A stretch of 64,000 nt of DNA from Ligula intestinalis (taxonomy: Eukaryota; Platyhelminthes; Cestoda; Diphyllobothriidea; Diphyllobothriidae). The notes beneath the pieces are model-generated. The model searched no databases. It had not been told where the DNA came from and was given only the letters and a program-made list of their open reading frames with translations. The stretch is taken from NCBI GenBank assembly GCA_036362985.1, contig JAYGXS010000008.1, positions 25,236,273-25,300,272 on the forward strand, given 5' to 3'. The position numbers were made by a program, and so were the translations under genes. Shown here in pieces: positions 42,460 through 55,309 of the stretch. The number at the start of each line of letters is the position of its first letter. The first letter of the stretch is position 1.

Positions 42460-45400
42460 CCTTTAAATTAATTGTTTGCAGGTGAAAACAACACAGAGAG
42501 AGACGCCAGAAAACAAACCACTTCCAATATGCAACAATATGTTTTTTGAGAAACATTACCTCCTCTATAGCATGCTTATTTAAGCCACTTGTTATAAAAA
42601 TCACAGGGTGGAATCCCAGTTTGTGTTTTAGAAGTTAAATAAATTATCTAAAGGTAACGTCTTTAAATAGCGCCATATAAATAAACACAGAAATGTACTC
42701 ATAGTTCTGACTTATTTTTACTTTATTCGGTGGGACAAATTTGGACTTTCTTTGCAAAATGTTACCCTTTAATTTGCTGGGTTTCTTGATATGCCTGAAC
42801 AAAATTGATGGTAAGGAGGTCGTCCACGTCATATTGCTTAAAGGTTCAACTTATCGTTCACGAGTTAGATTAGTATAGATCGCGGGGCGAAGTGCCGCAC
42901 AAATCTTTAATTCATATGCGCAGAGAACCTTACGTTAGTTTATTATGTTTGGTTTATATAACTTATTAAGTTCAGGTTTCAGTACATGATTATGTTTACT
43001 TTTTTATTTAAGTTTCAAATTATTTCATAACTAAAGTTCGTTTACTTTACTTTATGTTTCTTAGTAAGTTGATGCTTCTCGATAGCCATTTTTAGTTTAT
43101 TTGTGTCCCAATATTTGCATTTTTGCACATTTCAATAATGGCACGTTTTTTGCTGGCAAACAGGAGAGCATTTCTGTGATTATTTCTTTTTATTCTGCTT
43201 CTATGAACTTTAGTTTTCTATCTATATGTTCTTGCCCTTGTATTGCCCCGACTGGGCACTGTGATGAGGACTTCGCAAGCTGCTCTGGGACCCAAACTAG
43301 AATTCTACCAATCACAGTTATTCTGTCGCGGGAGCATTTAAGATGTTAGGTATGTTACAAGTGTCATCGATTTCCGCTGAAATGAAACTCCTATATTTTG
43401 TAATTAAGCGTCTGCTTCTCTAAAATAATTACTCTTTGCGTTGTTTTAGTGTATGTTAGAAGGCTGCGTTATTTAACTAAGAAAGTTTTGTTTTGGTGAG
43501 GCGCAGGTCCACACAGATTAATGCTTTTCGAGAAGGCAATCACTAAAATATAGTGCGAACTTAGAAGCACCAGCTCGTAAACCCACTGGCAAGACCTGTT
43601 GTTTGTGTAAAGGCGTCCTCGTTAATGGATGCTAACGCCTAGAACTGGTCAATTCTTCCATAACCTATCAGATGTTTGGCGATGTTTAGGTTTGCGCATA
43701 CAATTTCGCTTACAGGTCAATTTAGGTTACCAAGCAGCACACATAAATAATCGATTATTTTTGCGGCGAACGCGTCATCATATTGGCCATTCGAATCCCG
43801 CCTTTTAATTCATTGTTTGCAGGTGAAAACAAGAGATGCTAGAAAACAAAAATGATCCCAATATGCGACAGTATTCTTTTAGGAATCACAGTTACCTCCA
43901 CAGAATGCGGATTTAAGCAATACTTTATACAAATCATAGGGTAGAATCCTAGTTTGGGTTTCAGAGATTGTTTGAATGATGCAACGTTTTCGCAACAAAA
44001 TGGCTCGCTGTAAATAAACATAGAAATTTACTTATGGTTCTTACGTACGCATAGTTTATTGAGTGTGACAAATTAAAGTACCTTTTACATACTTTTACCT
44101 CATCTTTAGTAGGTTTCTTTATATCTTTTTAAAAGCATTTGGTAGGTAGGAGGTCATATACTTCAATGAAACTTTAGGTGTAACTTACTGTTCTGGACAT
44201 ATATAAGTATATTTCGCGGCGCAGAAAGCCGCGCAAACCTTCTATTTACAAGCGCAACAATTTTGCACGAGTTTATTACATTTAGTTTATTTAACTCATT
44301 TATATTTAATTTCAGTTTCCAGTGTATTTTCCAATTTCCAGTTTTTATTTTAGCTTTAGATAACATTTTAAGTAAATTTAATTGAGTTGACTTTAGTGTA
44401 CTTGGTTGACTTTGGTTTATGTTAGTCACATTTTAATTTAGTTACTTAATTTTGGTGGGCTTTTTCTTGACAAAAATAAAGGCATATAAATAAATTTGCC
44501 TGTTTATAGACTCTAATTTACATTCTTTTTTATTTATATTTCCAATCCTTTGTATTGCCCTGACTGTATATTGTAAAAAAATATCCACTGCTGGATTTTA
44601 GAAGAGTAGGCTTTTTGCGTGCTGAGCTGGGACCCAAATCAGGGTTTTACTAACCAAACTAATTCAGTCCTGGGTGCATTTAAGGTATGCAACGGGTTTA
44701 ATCGATTTCCACTGTAATTAAACTGTTCCATGTTTTAATCAAGCGTCTGCTTATCTAAATGAATTACTTTCTGAGTTGTCTGAGTGTCTTTAACAAGGAT
44801 GCGTAGAAGGACCACCTCGTAAAATAACTAGCAAGGGCTATTTTTGTGTGGATACGTCCTCAGTGATTGAGGTTACCACCTCAAAGTGACCATATCTCAC
44901 ACATCACCTATCAAATGTGTAGCGATCTCAAGGTTTGCTGACTGTGCGCATACAGTTTTGATTACAGTTAAATTTGGGTCACCAAACAGCCTATTTAAAT
45001 AATCAATTATTTGTGCGCTAAACGCGCCGTCGCATTGGCCCTCTTAATCATGCCTTTTAAGTTTGTGTTTGCATTTGAAAACAAGAAACGCCTTAAAGCA
45101 AAATAGTTCCACGTAAATTCCATGTTTTAGGAACCACAGGTACCTTTAAGGCATAAGTATTTAAGCAATAGACCCTCGAGGCGTTATAAAAATAATAGTG
45201 TTTCGGTCCCGGATCAGGCGTCATTGATTGCCATTGAAGTGAAAAAGTCGCATTTTGTAATCAAGTGTCTACTTATCCGACTGAATACCTTATGGGAGTC
45301 CGTGACAAGGCTGCGTTTCTCTCTTAGCAGATTTATGTGCCGGTGCTCACATAATATAATAAGCTTAGAATTCGTGCAACATGCTGACATCTGCGACAGA
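42460..45400 (+). repeat. large tandem repeat, units of about 1.3 kb
   Basis: Unit 1 (about 42460-43800) and unit 2 (about 43805-45055) are collinear. Shared blocks are ATTGTTTGCAGGTGAAAACA at the start, AGGGT(G/A)GAATCC(C/T)AGTTTG, a CGCGG..GAAG/AAAG..CCGCGCA block, CTGGGACCCAAA, TAAGCGTCTGCTT or TCAAGCGTCTGCTT, and AAATAATC(G/A)ATTATTT near the end. Unit 3 (45060-45400) keeps the start and the AAGTGTCTACTTATC block with an internal deletion. A further partial unit is at 48860-49440. Noncoding. Confidence 0.75.
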
Positions 45401-45489
45401 ATGATATTCCCTCGTTAATTGACATTGCGTAAAGTTTAATACTAATTATGGTGTAAATAATGATCAAGTAATTTTGGTTACAACATGAT

Positions 45490-46150
45490 GCCGGCTTTTT
45501 AGAAAGCTTATTTCTGACCGCAAACAAAAAGGTTGTATTGTAGAGAAAAGGCGTCTTAATCAGTATACATTTTTTATCGTTTATTTTGACTTCGTTTATG
45601 AATTTAAATATGTTTTATGGAAGACGTGCACGATAAAGTCTTTCTTATACCCACTTGGTAATATATTATGCCTTCCTTTAAATTTTATAATTGAATAAGC
45701 GTATCTTCCGGTTTTAAAAAAGTTTCTTATTAAGATCTTCTTTTTTACGATTGCGAGGCGCTTATTCATAATACATCGTATCCGACAATTTATTAATGCT
45801 GCGTATACCGTATAAAGCATGATACATATATATTGCAACATTTATGAAGACTATGTGGATTCTTCCTCACACCGTACGCAAAAAGTACTTTTCCTTAAAC
45901 AGGACGTGCACAGTGCGCAGTTTTTCAACCTTTATTTCAGTTCTAGCAATTGGTGGGTTTCAAGATTATTCGGATATTGGTGTACATTTTAAAACTGAAG
46001 TATAGCCCTTCCTTCTATATAGAATTTAACGAAAGTGTAATTGGCTACCAAACAAGAACAAAAAATAATTCTCTTGTCCATGTATCAGAAAGAAGATCTC
46101 CGAAAAGCTGGGAAATAACTTGAGAATAGGTTATACGATAATAAGTATAA
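45490..46150. repeat. dispersed repeat W, diverged
   Basis: GTGCACAGTGCGCAG, GAAAGTGTAATTGGCTACCA and TTCTCTTGTCCATGTATC resemble 20460-20650. An inverted portion may cover 45600-45800. Confidence 0.4.
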
Positions 46151-46229
46151 CATTAAATTAGTTTTCTCCACCCAATAAGCAGCAACATATAAAGAGCTCC
46201 GCTTCCTTCATAAATGCCTCAAAATAGAA

Positions 46230-48490
46230 CTGACACCAAGGTGCCTCAGATATATGGCTCTTGTTCATACGGCTATGGAAAGAGAAGTCGCTACACGAAT
46301 TGCCAAGCAGATGACGAGAGTTCTCATCGATGACTGCTACCGAAGACTACAAAAATATAAGGCTAAGATTGAGGAGGCAACGAGAGAGTGTTTCCGAATT
46401 TTCGGAGATTTTATCGCCACTAATCTGGGAAAGACAATCTCAGCTTTCACACGTCACAGGCAGGCCCAGGAAAGGGAGGTTTTTGAGCGAAAATTTAATA
46501 GGTTGCAACCAGCCGACAATAAGAACTCAGACCTGGTCCACTACCTTTCGTCCAAAACCCTCACCGCCACACAACTTGCAGTCCTTTAAGGTTGAGCAAG
46601 TTACAACACAACAGATGCTTCACCCACTGAGTTCATCGCCACCCTTGACTCAGCCCTTGAATCATCAAAGGCCTCAGAGGGTACAAAAGAGTTAATCGGC
46701 CATAAAACATCATTGCTGCTTATGCAAGGCAAAAGGTGTGAAACTCTTGGCCGAGAGGAACAAAGAGCATTAAAAAGTCTAAAAGCCAATGAAGGAATAA
46801 TCATAAGGCCGGCTAACAAAGGTCTTTCGACAGAAGTGCTCAAAAAATCTGATTACCAAGCAAAGCTCACAGCCTATTTGACGACCAAATTTCGTACAAG
46901 ACATGTGCAGCCAGTGAAATGAAACATTTGCTTACTCAAATGAGCAAGAGTTTGGCAAAACTAAAGGCAAACGGTGCAATCACACCCAACGATTGGTTTT
47001 TTTTATGAAGCCAACTGACAGCCCCAGCACGACTTTATGTTCTGCCGAAAGTTCACAAAAAAAAGCATAACAGTTAGGCCAATCGTCTCCCTTCGTAGCA
47101 CGCCTATATACGGTTTGGCAAAATGGGTGGTTACTCATGTGAAGTTCCTGGTATGTGGCTCAAAAACAACCGTAGCTTCTGCCAAACAGTTCATTGACAG
47201 AATAAAACATCAGCAGTTGAAACCAAATGAATCCATGGTATCTTTCGATGTGGTTTCATTCTTCACCTCTATCCCACAGTAACTAGCGATTGATTTTGTA
47301 AGATAACTTCTAAACGAACGCTACGACGACAGCAACAGACTTCCAAAGTCCGAGCATTTGCTCGAACTTCTATGATAAAGTCTAAAAAAACCTACTTTAA
47401 ATTTGGTGGACAAATGCAGGAGCAAATTAAAGGCACTCCCATAGGCTCCCTCTTATCAGGCCTGATTGCTAAAATGGTCCTCCAACGGATAGAACACTTT
47501 TCCTTCACCAAGTATTCACCGACGATTTGGGCTCGTTATGTCGATGCCACTTTTGTCATTGTCAAAACATCCATCATCGGGCACCTCAAAGATTTATTGA
47601 ACTCGGTTGATTCAACTTTCCAGTTCACAATGCACGCGAAAAGAAACAACCAACTCTCCCTTCTCGATGTCCTTGTGCGACGCTCTTCAACTGAAATATT
47701 GCAAACCACAGTATTCAGAAAAGCCATCTACACGAATCAAGTGCTACACTTCAACAGCAATCGTCCTTTTGTCACACACGTAGCTGCGTTTGTACGCTTT
47801 TCCAAAGAGTAGACACACATTGCAGCACACCAGCCGCCAGAAGGGCTGAGCAACAATAAACTCAAAAACTCTTTCGAGCAAATGGATCCCCTAAGTCATT
47901 TATCAAACAGAGCAAACACAGAATAAGCAGACGACGGTCAGTGAAACAACACCTTGAAGTCCGGAGATCCATTCCCTGCATAAAAGGAGTGTAGTTATAG
48001 CCCATCGACCGCAGGCGACAACACGCCGGTGGGTGATGCAGCCTAAAGACAGACTGCCACCTACAGAAACCCCTGCAGTTGTGTACAAGTTACTTTGCAG
48101 CGAGGCAGACTGAAATAACGTTGGAGAAACAGGCCGCAAATTGCAGACCCGCCTTCACGAGCACAAACTAGCAGCTCGGAGACTAGACCCAAACAATCAA
48201 CTTGCAACACACGTCGCAGAGACTGGCCATGCCTTCGATCTCGAAGGAGCAACCACTATAGGCCGAGGAAACTAAAAAGTCGAAAGGCTGATGCTTAAGG
48301 CATGGTATTCAGATGCCAATTCCGTCATCAGGCAGATAGACCCCCCTGCGGCCTGCAAAGACTTGCGTTATTAGGAGAGCAACGGAATAAACAAGACAAA
48401 ACCGAACTTAAGGATAGCAAACGAAGAGGATCCCGTGACGAACCGGCCAGAAGAGGAGGCAGGGTTACCAGGACCCTGCTCCACTGACAG
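46230..48490 (+). pseudogene. Penelope-like element I (family 3), full-length but dead
   Basis: The longest PLE here. The N-terminal region (46254-46589) ends LSSKTLTATQLAVL. TTDASPTEFIATLDSALES and IIIRPANKGLSTEVLKKSDY follow to 46922, then LPKVHKK, RPIVSLRSTPIYGLAK, motif A SFDVVSFFTSIPQ (about 47245), KGTPIGSLLSG and motif C YVDATF (about 47540). The second catalytic Asp of YVDD is Ala. LSLLDVLVRR follows. A heavily decayed GIY-YIG part spans about 47990-48330. Stops at 46587 and 46596, at least two frameshifts and the YVDA change make it nonfunctional. It differs clearly in sequence from the A/B/C/H family. Confidence 0.9.
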
Positions 48491-48654
48491 CTTATTAGCG
48501 TATACCACTATATTTGCCCCCGACTCTACTAACAGCTAATTGCCCTCCCCCATCCGTTAGGATAACTGTTTCTCACCCCTTGACAACCTGATAATTTCTG
48601 ACAGTTGATTCGCCTATGGCCACTATAATTACCTTCTTTTTGGTTGCTACTTCG

Positions 48655-48700
48655 CATCTCCGAATATGGACTCCTGTAGGGGTTCGAAAGCTCACGACAA
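48655..48700 (+). ncRNA. minimal hammerhead-like motif (PLE I)
   Basis: Stem II GGACTCC-TGTA-GGGGTTC (48668-48685, seven pairs including two G-T wobbles) directly precedes GAAAGCTC (48686-48693). The 5' core is decayed (CCGAATA). It sits at the PLE 3' end, as in other families. Confidence 0.5.
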
Positions 48701-48859
48701 TAAATCAATAAATCAATCTTCCTCATCCATGCAGAAACCTGGACCGCGAACCCTTTCATTCCTTTGTATTACAAACTTACTTTATTCTGCTTAGCGAGTG
48801 AGAAGTAATCTTTCTCGAATTTCGGCATCATGCACCAATTATGAACCGTAGTGTATTCA

Positions 48860-49440
48860 TTTCAGTGTAGACTAAATTTGAAATAGGGCTATTTTCTGCG
48901 GGACTAGAAACAACAGCTCGTAAAATAAATGAAAATTGCTGTTGTGATTCACTGAAAACGCCTAACGTGGGTGACTTTTTACATCTCACATATCAGATGT
49001 CAAGGTCTGGTAGCAAAGGAAATTCATAAAAACCTTATTTATCCGGCCCAATTGGCACCAAAATTGAATCCTTGTAAAATGGAATCCGGAATGCCAACTT
49101 AGTCCACCGGGAGTGCCATAAATGACTCCCGAAATTCTTCTTGGAGTATTCCACTCATAAAGCCTCACTCCTTCTCTGAGAACTCAATTTCGTCAATAAT
49201 GGGAATGTGCCAGAAATGACCTTTGGCTATTTAAAAACACATGTATTTAATAGAAGAAGTATTTTTACAGATTATGATGCAATATGCTGTTGAATAATAC
49301 AGTCTGTCATGCACAGGTTACTTAATGTTATTGGCACTGCACATAAAATTTCGCTAAAAATTCAATAAAGGTCACCAACCAGCTTATATAAATAATCGAA
49401 TGTTTGTGTGCGATGATCAAAGTGGCCGCAACTGTAGTTT
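48860..49440 (+). repeat. partial unit of the 42-45 kb tandem repeat
   Basis: ACAGCTCGTAAAATAAATG, TCTCACATATCAGATGT, and GGTCACCAACCAGCTTATAT then AAATAATCGAATGTTTGTG match the distal half of the 1.3 kb unit. Its end abuts T element 1. Confidence 0.6.
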
Positions 49441-49975
49441 ATGTAGTCCACCTCATTCATATATATTTCCAGTATTTTATCCTACGAAAACGGTGGTTAT
49501 AGGGTTTAATGTGTAGGGAATTAGAACAGGCGGTGGAATATACTTTAATATCTGCTATATGCATTTTATATATTTTTATCTAGAAATCTTGTTGATATAT
49601 ATCTGTAGATTCTCCTAGTCTTTATTATGATATAACTTATTGATTAAAACGCAATTACCAAATTGCAGGTTTCATGAAAGTCCTGAAAAATAGAAACGGT
49701 GGTAACAAGGTCATCTGCTTCAACTTACCTGAGTTCCAACTAACCGTTCTGGAGTTAGATTAGTATAGCCCGCGGTGGAAAACTCCACTCACACCTTGAA
49801 TTTACATTCGGTACAACTACCTCCTAGTGGCCGTGAAAAATGTATGCGACAAAATCTCTTCACTTTGCACTCACTACTAACAATTTCCTTCTATACCTGT
49901 CCTATTTTCACCCTTACAAGAAACCTATAACTGCCGTTTCCGTACGAACAAATGCTAGGACTAGGGGCGTATTTT
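49440..49975 (+). mobile_element. T element copy 1 (long-TIR, nonautonomous)
   Basis: The left end has AGTTTATGTAGTCC and ACGGTGGTTATAGGGTTTAA. The interior has GAGTTAGATTAGTATAGCCC. The right end has ACAAATGCTAGGACTAGGGG. Collinear with copies at 53083, 56255 and 58908. The 144-codon frame at 49840-50274 runs out of the element and is not a gene I recognise. Confidence 0.7.
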
Positions 49976-50479
49976 TTGCGAAGAAAAATTCTATACTTAG
50001 GATTTTACAAACCGGAATTTTCAGCAAAAAATGGCTCCATTCATGGAAGGCAGATGGTAAGGTAAATAAGGGGCCATTTTATAAGTTTTTCGACATTCAC
50101 ATCAACTATGGAGACAGATCGGCTTTCATTTTCTCCATTTCCCCTTCTTCACTCACTTTTTCTTCGTGTTGTCATCCTACGGAGAATTGTCGATGTTGGT
50201 GCTGTTGGTGTATTGCATTTGCGACAGATTGGCCGCATTTGACAAATATTGGGATGCTGATATGTTGTAGATAAAATAACTTGTTTTCGTTCATTTAAAA
50301 ATGAAGCAGTGTATTCAAGATATGACCTTATGATCAAAAATTCAGGCAAACAAAGCAGAGGAGTAGAGAGGATGGTAAAGGATGATAAATTCCTACGTGC
50401 ATGGAGAGCAAAATAATGGGTGGCTCAAATTCGAGCACTACATAAACCAGATTTGCCAAAATGGACCAAGAGTGCGAAA

Positions 50480-50760
50480 TTATACAAAATCGTCGACTCT
50501 TTATTACCTTAACCTAATCTCTTTATCGTATCTATAGCATTCCTTTATAATATCTACATAAACTCTATAAAATGGGCATAGAGATGACGCTGATGTGATA
50601 TAGAGTCAACGATTGTGTCCAGTTGGGCAAATTGCGGCCATTTTACTTATGGAACAAAACTATTGGGTAACTTGGTTATTTTAACTATTTTTTCTATTTT
50701 TTCCACTTTATATAAGCTCTATGGCTTTAATGCATTAAACTTTTTCTTGGTTTACCCTAC
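50480..50760 (+). repeat. repeat Z copy
   Basis: TATAGAGTCAACGATTGTGTCC, GGCAAATTGCGGCCATTTTAC, and TTTTCTATTTTTTCC then CTTTATATAAG align with 13670-13800. Confidence 0.5.
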
Positions 50761-50769
50761 GCGTTTAAA

Positions 50770-52982
50770 AACATTCTGACCTGTTGCACCATAACAAACG
50801 AATGGGGTTTTTGTGGGCCTTTCAGTGACCAAAATTGAACTGTTATCTTTATTTGTTATGAACAAAAAAGACTTCTTGAAAATATGTAGGCTGTATATGC
50901 CTACAAATTTTATTATACATTCAAAGGTGATTGTGTTTAAGAGCTGGAAATACCACAAGCAAGGAGCTGAGGGAAAAGTACAGAAGTCTGCCCCCAAGTG
51001 GGATTTAGCACTGTCGCGCTGCAAAAAGCCAGTGTTAAGCTATGTGATAATACACTTTAAAAAATCAAAATGCCAAAGTTCACATATCATGGTATCACCT
51101 ATATGAAGAAAGAAAGAAATTCCTTTTTAAGTTATTTAATTGAGTAAGGTCACCCAGTATGAATAAAATTATGACCTAAACACATTGATGCCCTCTTGCA
51201 GATCAATTGTTAATTCGATGGAAGCGGACCAAACTGCACCGTGGGCAAATGAAAATGAGGTAGAATGAGGATTAGCGATCTCTATTTAAATGAACATAAA
51301 GAAAAAATTAAGGTAACTGCAGAAACGTGTTCAGCAAATGTCATTGAGACAGGATCCATGATGATTAGGTTAATAAAGGCGTTGTCACAGTGATCAAACC
51401 TTATTCTCCTTCTTCTCCTCCTCCTCAATTAAGGCAATTGCATTTAGGCAGGTTGTTTCACAGACTTAAAAAGCACATTTAAATATTTTGTTAAAACCCG
51501 AGAGCATCTTAACTCATTTGGCTTAATTGTTGACTGTACTTGACTCTTGTCCTTGATTGCATGCGTTCGAAACCCATCAAGGCTGCCGAGATTTTCCCAT
51601 TTGGATCGAATGACTCATTAGAAGCTGAGTAAAACCTATAAGGATTATGTGTGTCTAGTAGTCATATGGTGGATTGTAGACTGATTGCTTGGGAAATCCG
51701 CTCTAGGCAGTGGGATTTCATGCGCTGCGTGGTGCGTGAATTGAACAAAGAATGGTTAAACACGCCAGTAGAACGTGACATATTTTTCATTTTTAATTGT
51801 ACGAATTTTGTTCCATGTCCTCCATGATGCGCATCTTGTGATTCCACTATCACCAGCATTACCGTATATAATTTTCCTACTGTATCATTTTTTAACTGAT
51901 TATAGAACCTATTCTTACCTTCTTTACTTATAAAGAAAATACTGCGTTCGTCTTGTGGCATTTTGAACCATTAAAATTACTGCGTCATTGAAGCCCACGT
52001 AAATGTTTTGTTCACATTACTTGCCAATAACTGAAAGTTACAACAAGCTCCAGTTAAAGAGTGTTCATGAAAGATATTACTGAATTATAAGCGTAAAATA
52101 CATAGAATATCAGGATATGGATAACGTTATCTTTATCTAAAGCTAGTCCATTTTTCTACATCTCACTACACATTAAATGAGGGTTATAAAAGTCAAATTT
52201 TGCGATGGCGTCAGTTATTATAGTCAGAAAGCATGTTTGAAAAGGTTTACTGCAATAATAAAATGCACAGGTATTAAAAAATTTAGTAATTGGGGATAAT
52301 ATCGTAAAAAACTCTTAACCTGGCCAGTTTGGCCGAAAAAGAGCTTACAAATACATTTCGCGTGGGCAAAATACCCAAATTTTACGTTGCATTGTAATGA
52401 TAAATAATATTAACTCCGTTATCTTTCAATGCTAAGGCTTTCAATACACCCAGAAGTTGTATGTGTACCATTATTCTAAAATTGTTTGAAACATTTTAAA
52501 ATAAAATCCAACCTATTTAATATGTTGTGTTTGAAACAATGTTTGCGACTTCAGACTGAAGATAAAAATTCGTGTTTTCAAGCTTTCGCACTGAGTATGC
52601 AATTTATGAAGGCTTTTTAATAGCTACGATGGATAGTAAATTAGAGAGCAGCTTAAAGGGTTAATACAATAAGCTATCACGTTCATACTTTCGCGTACCT
52701 GTATTTCTCCGCCTTCTGATCCGCTTCTTTAACTTAAACTTGAAAATAGTTCAGCAAAAGGTGCTTTACTGACAACATATAAACTAATATTCGCAACAAT
52801 GATTTATACATTTATAGCATTGCCAACGCTCGCAATATTGCTTGTTCGAAATTAACAATTTAATTTTAAAAATCACGAAAATGCTGCAAGCACTATTTAA
52901 AACATCGTTTCCCAGGTACTAATTTGAAAACAGCGTATGTAGCAGAATTTAATGGCACCATAAATTTCGCGAGTGCTCATCA
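50770..52982. other. mostly unassigned; one SINE-X fragment
   Basis: No gene. Positions 51540-51715 (plus) look like a SINE-X remnant: GCGTTCGAAACCCATC, TTGGATCGAATGACTCA, and GGTGGATTGTAGACTGATTG then GGGAAATCC. Confidence 0.45.
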
Positions 52983-53082
52983 NNNNNNNNNNNNNNNNNN
53001 NNNNNNNNNNNNNNNNNNNNNNNNNNNNNNNNNNNNNNNNNNNNNNNNNNNNNNNNNNNNNNNNNNNNNNNNNNNNNNNNNN
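52983..53082. other. assembly gap, 100 Ns
   Basis: Exactly 100 N characters, a conventional scaffold gap of unknown true size. It falls where the left TIR of T element copy 2 should be, so the missing sequence is probably that terminus. Confidence 0.98.
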
Positions 53083-53525
53083 AATAAATGCAAAATTAAT
53101 TTTTATTTTACTGTATTTAGAAGGTTTTTCTGTTATATCTATACATTTTTCTTATCCGTATTATCGTTAAATTCTTGCAGAAAAACCCGATTAGTTAATA
53201 ATCGGTTTCTTGAATTTCCCGAAAAATTGAAATGATGTTTAGGAAGTCAATTACTTCAACTTATTTGATGTCCTTCTTACCGTTCTTGAGTTAGATTAGT
53301 ATAGTCTGTGGCACGAAGCGCCGTGCACACCTTCAATTTACATGCGGAATAATTTACTCCCAGCGGCCAGGGGAAGCCAATTTGACTACATTTTTTGCAC
53401 ATTACGCTTACCTCTGAAAATTTTCTTCTCTGCCGCTTCTATTTTTTCACCTCTGAAAACTCCATAACAACCGGTTTCGCAGGACAAAATGCTGGGACTA
53501 GTCCTTCATGAGTGACTATGCCCTA
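53083..53525 (+). mobile_element. T element copy 2, left end in the gap
   Basis: From TTTTATTTTACTGTATTTAG onward it matches 59045-59470, including GAGTTAGATTAGTATAGTC, ACGAAGCGCCGTGCACACC and GCAGGACAAAATGCTGGGAC. Confidence 0.75.
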
Positions 53526-53529
53526 TGAA

Positions 53530-54855
53530 ATTTGTGAGCTTTCTGTACAAATTCAATTTTGTATTTTTCTCGTTTTTTACTTTTGGCTTGCATTTGCGAA
53601 GAAGCGGCTGAAGAGCTCTCACGAAATGTCCCGCATCCAAAAACCCTGCTTTTTGTAATCTAGACGTTTGCATCTGGGGAACTTTGCTTTAAGTGTCTAA
53701 TTCGAAGTGCTTTACTAGGCTGTTTTGCTAAGGGATGTGCGTTGTCGAGACAGAGTGGCAGGTGCAGAAGGCATACATTGCGGAACTCGCACAACCAGGC
53801 TAGCTGAGGACTAACACATTTTTTTATCATCCTCGTCATGGTCTACGTTCGACGATCTGGTGTTGAATGGCACTGGGGTCACTAAATAATCACATATTAT
53901 GAAACGAAAGACGATCTTCGAAAAATCGAGTTCTACTCGTGATGTTTTGAGCAGAAGCGATTACGTTTTGTGAGACTGAATGAAAAGTGAGCCCTAAGAC
54001 GGTCACAGTAGAGGGCTTAGGGGCAGAGGTTGCATCGAACGAGGAGGATGTGACGCGAAGCCTGCTGTGATAGGTGCTGCAAGTGAAAAGGGGTGTGAGC
54101 GTTTAGATTGGGGGCCACGTATGGAAGGAATGCTGGATGAGAGAATTTCTATTTGGGCAAGCACGGATTGACTGCTGTCATTTCATGCTGGGCACTAGTT
54201 AAAAGAGCATGTGCTCTTACCAACCTAGCTAGCATCCAGATCCACGGGTCTGTTAATGCTGACCGGGCCTTAGTGCGAAGTTTCGAGGAATTTGCTCACT
54301 TGTCTCGTGTTTTCCATGGCTACCATTCCAACTGAAGTGGTGATCACACTTCAGGGACTGCGGAAATACGAGTGATAAAGGGTGCCGTTGGCTAATGGAT
54401 AATTAATGGTCCTTGATGCGTGTCCCGAGACATTGACCGGTGTGGCCAACATAAACAACTAGGCAGCTGACGCACGGTATGCCGTCAATAACTTTACTTA
54501 TTTTTTATACGGAAAGGTGGTCCTTTGCTAGACACAGGATTGCGCGCAGTGAGGATGGGGGCTTGTGGGCGATGGAGATGCCAAAATGACATGGAGTTAA
54601 TGAGAGTTGGTGTCGGAGGTTCCATTCATGTAAATTAGGGAATGAAATTTCCATGGAATGCAAACTTCTTGGGCAATCGAACAACAACCTCTCTCAGGAG
54701 GTACCCATCCTGGCTGGTGCTTTTGCAAGCTTGGACATATCCAAGCTTATTTTGCAAGGCAAATGATAATGTTACTTACTAGAGATTGGTATGTCCTGAA
54801 AGAGATCGGTGTTATTTTACCTACTACTATATACTCCCGATCAAAAACCAACGAG
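53530..54855. other. no recognisable feature
   Basis: Short open frames only; no domain or clear repeat. Confidence 0.4.
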
Positions 54856-54861
54856 GCAGCG

Positions 54862-55035
54862 AACTCGTGGCTCAATGGTTAGGGCGTTTGAGTCTGACCG
54901 GAGAGAGCGCGGGTTCGAAACTCGCGTAAGATAGCGATTTCGGCGGCAACACTGAAGTCGGGTACCACTTGCTGAAGACAGATAATAAGCCAAAAATAGC
55001 TATACTACCGTCTCTGCCTTTGTCGATAATACCTA
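54862..55035 (+). repeat. SINE-Y copy with good tRNA head
   Basis: A-box region TCGTGGCTCAATGGTTAGGG and B-box GCGGGTTCGAAACTCGCG (about 54909) are well preserved. The body has CTGAAGA, AGATAATAAGCCA and AAAATAGC, so GAAA is lost. Useful as the reference for the SINE-Y head. Confidence 0.75.
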
Positions 55036-55309
55036 AAAATATAACAAATTATATCCAAATCAGCTTGCGTCTTGCCTATACGGTTTTTAATTATTCGCTT
55101 GGTAAAATATAATCCGCATAAATTACAGCATTACAAGAAGCTGAACCTAACGGTGTTTCATTTAACTAGCGGCCAGTTTCCATGACACTGATCAGATTGC
55201 TGACGTCTAACAATCACACGAGTTTGTCTTATTACCTGCATATTCTATGCAGTTAATTACGATGTATACGTATAGGCCAGGTGCACGTTTGCTCGTATTT
55301 TTGTATTTA

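Noticed and set aside
49840..50274. 144-codon open frame
   Set aside because: Begins in the T element and runs out into flanking DNA. Other T copies lack it and no domain is visible.
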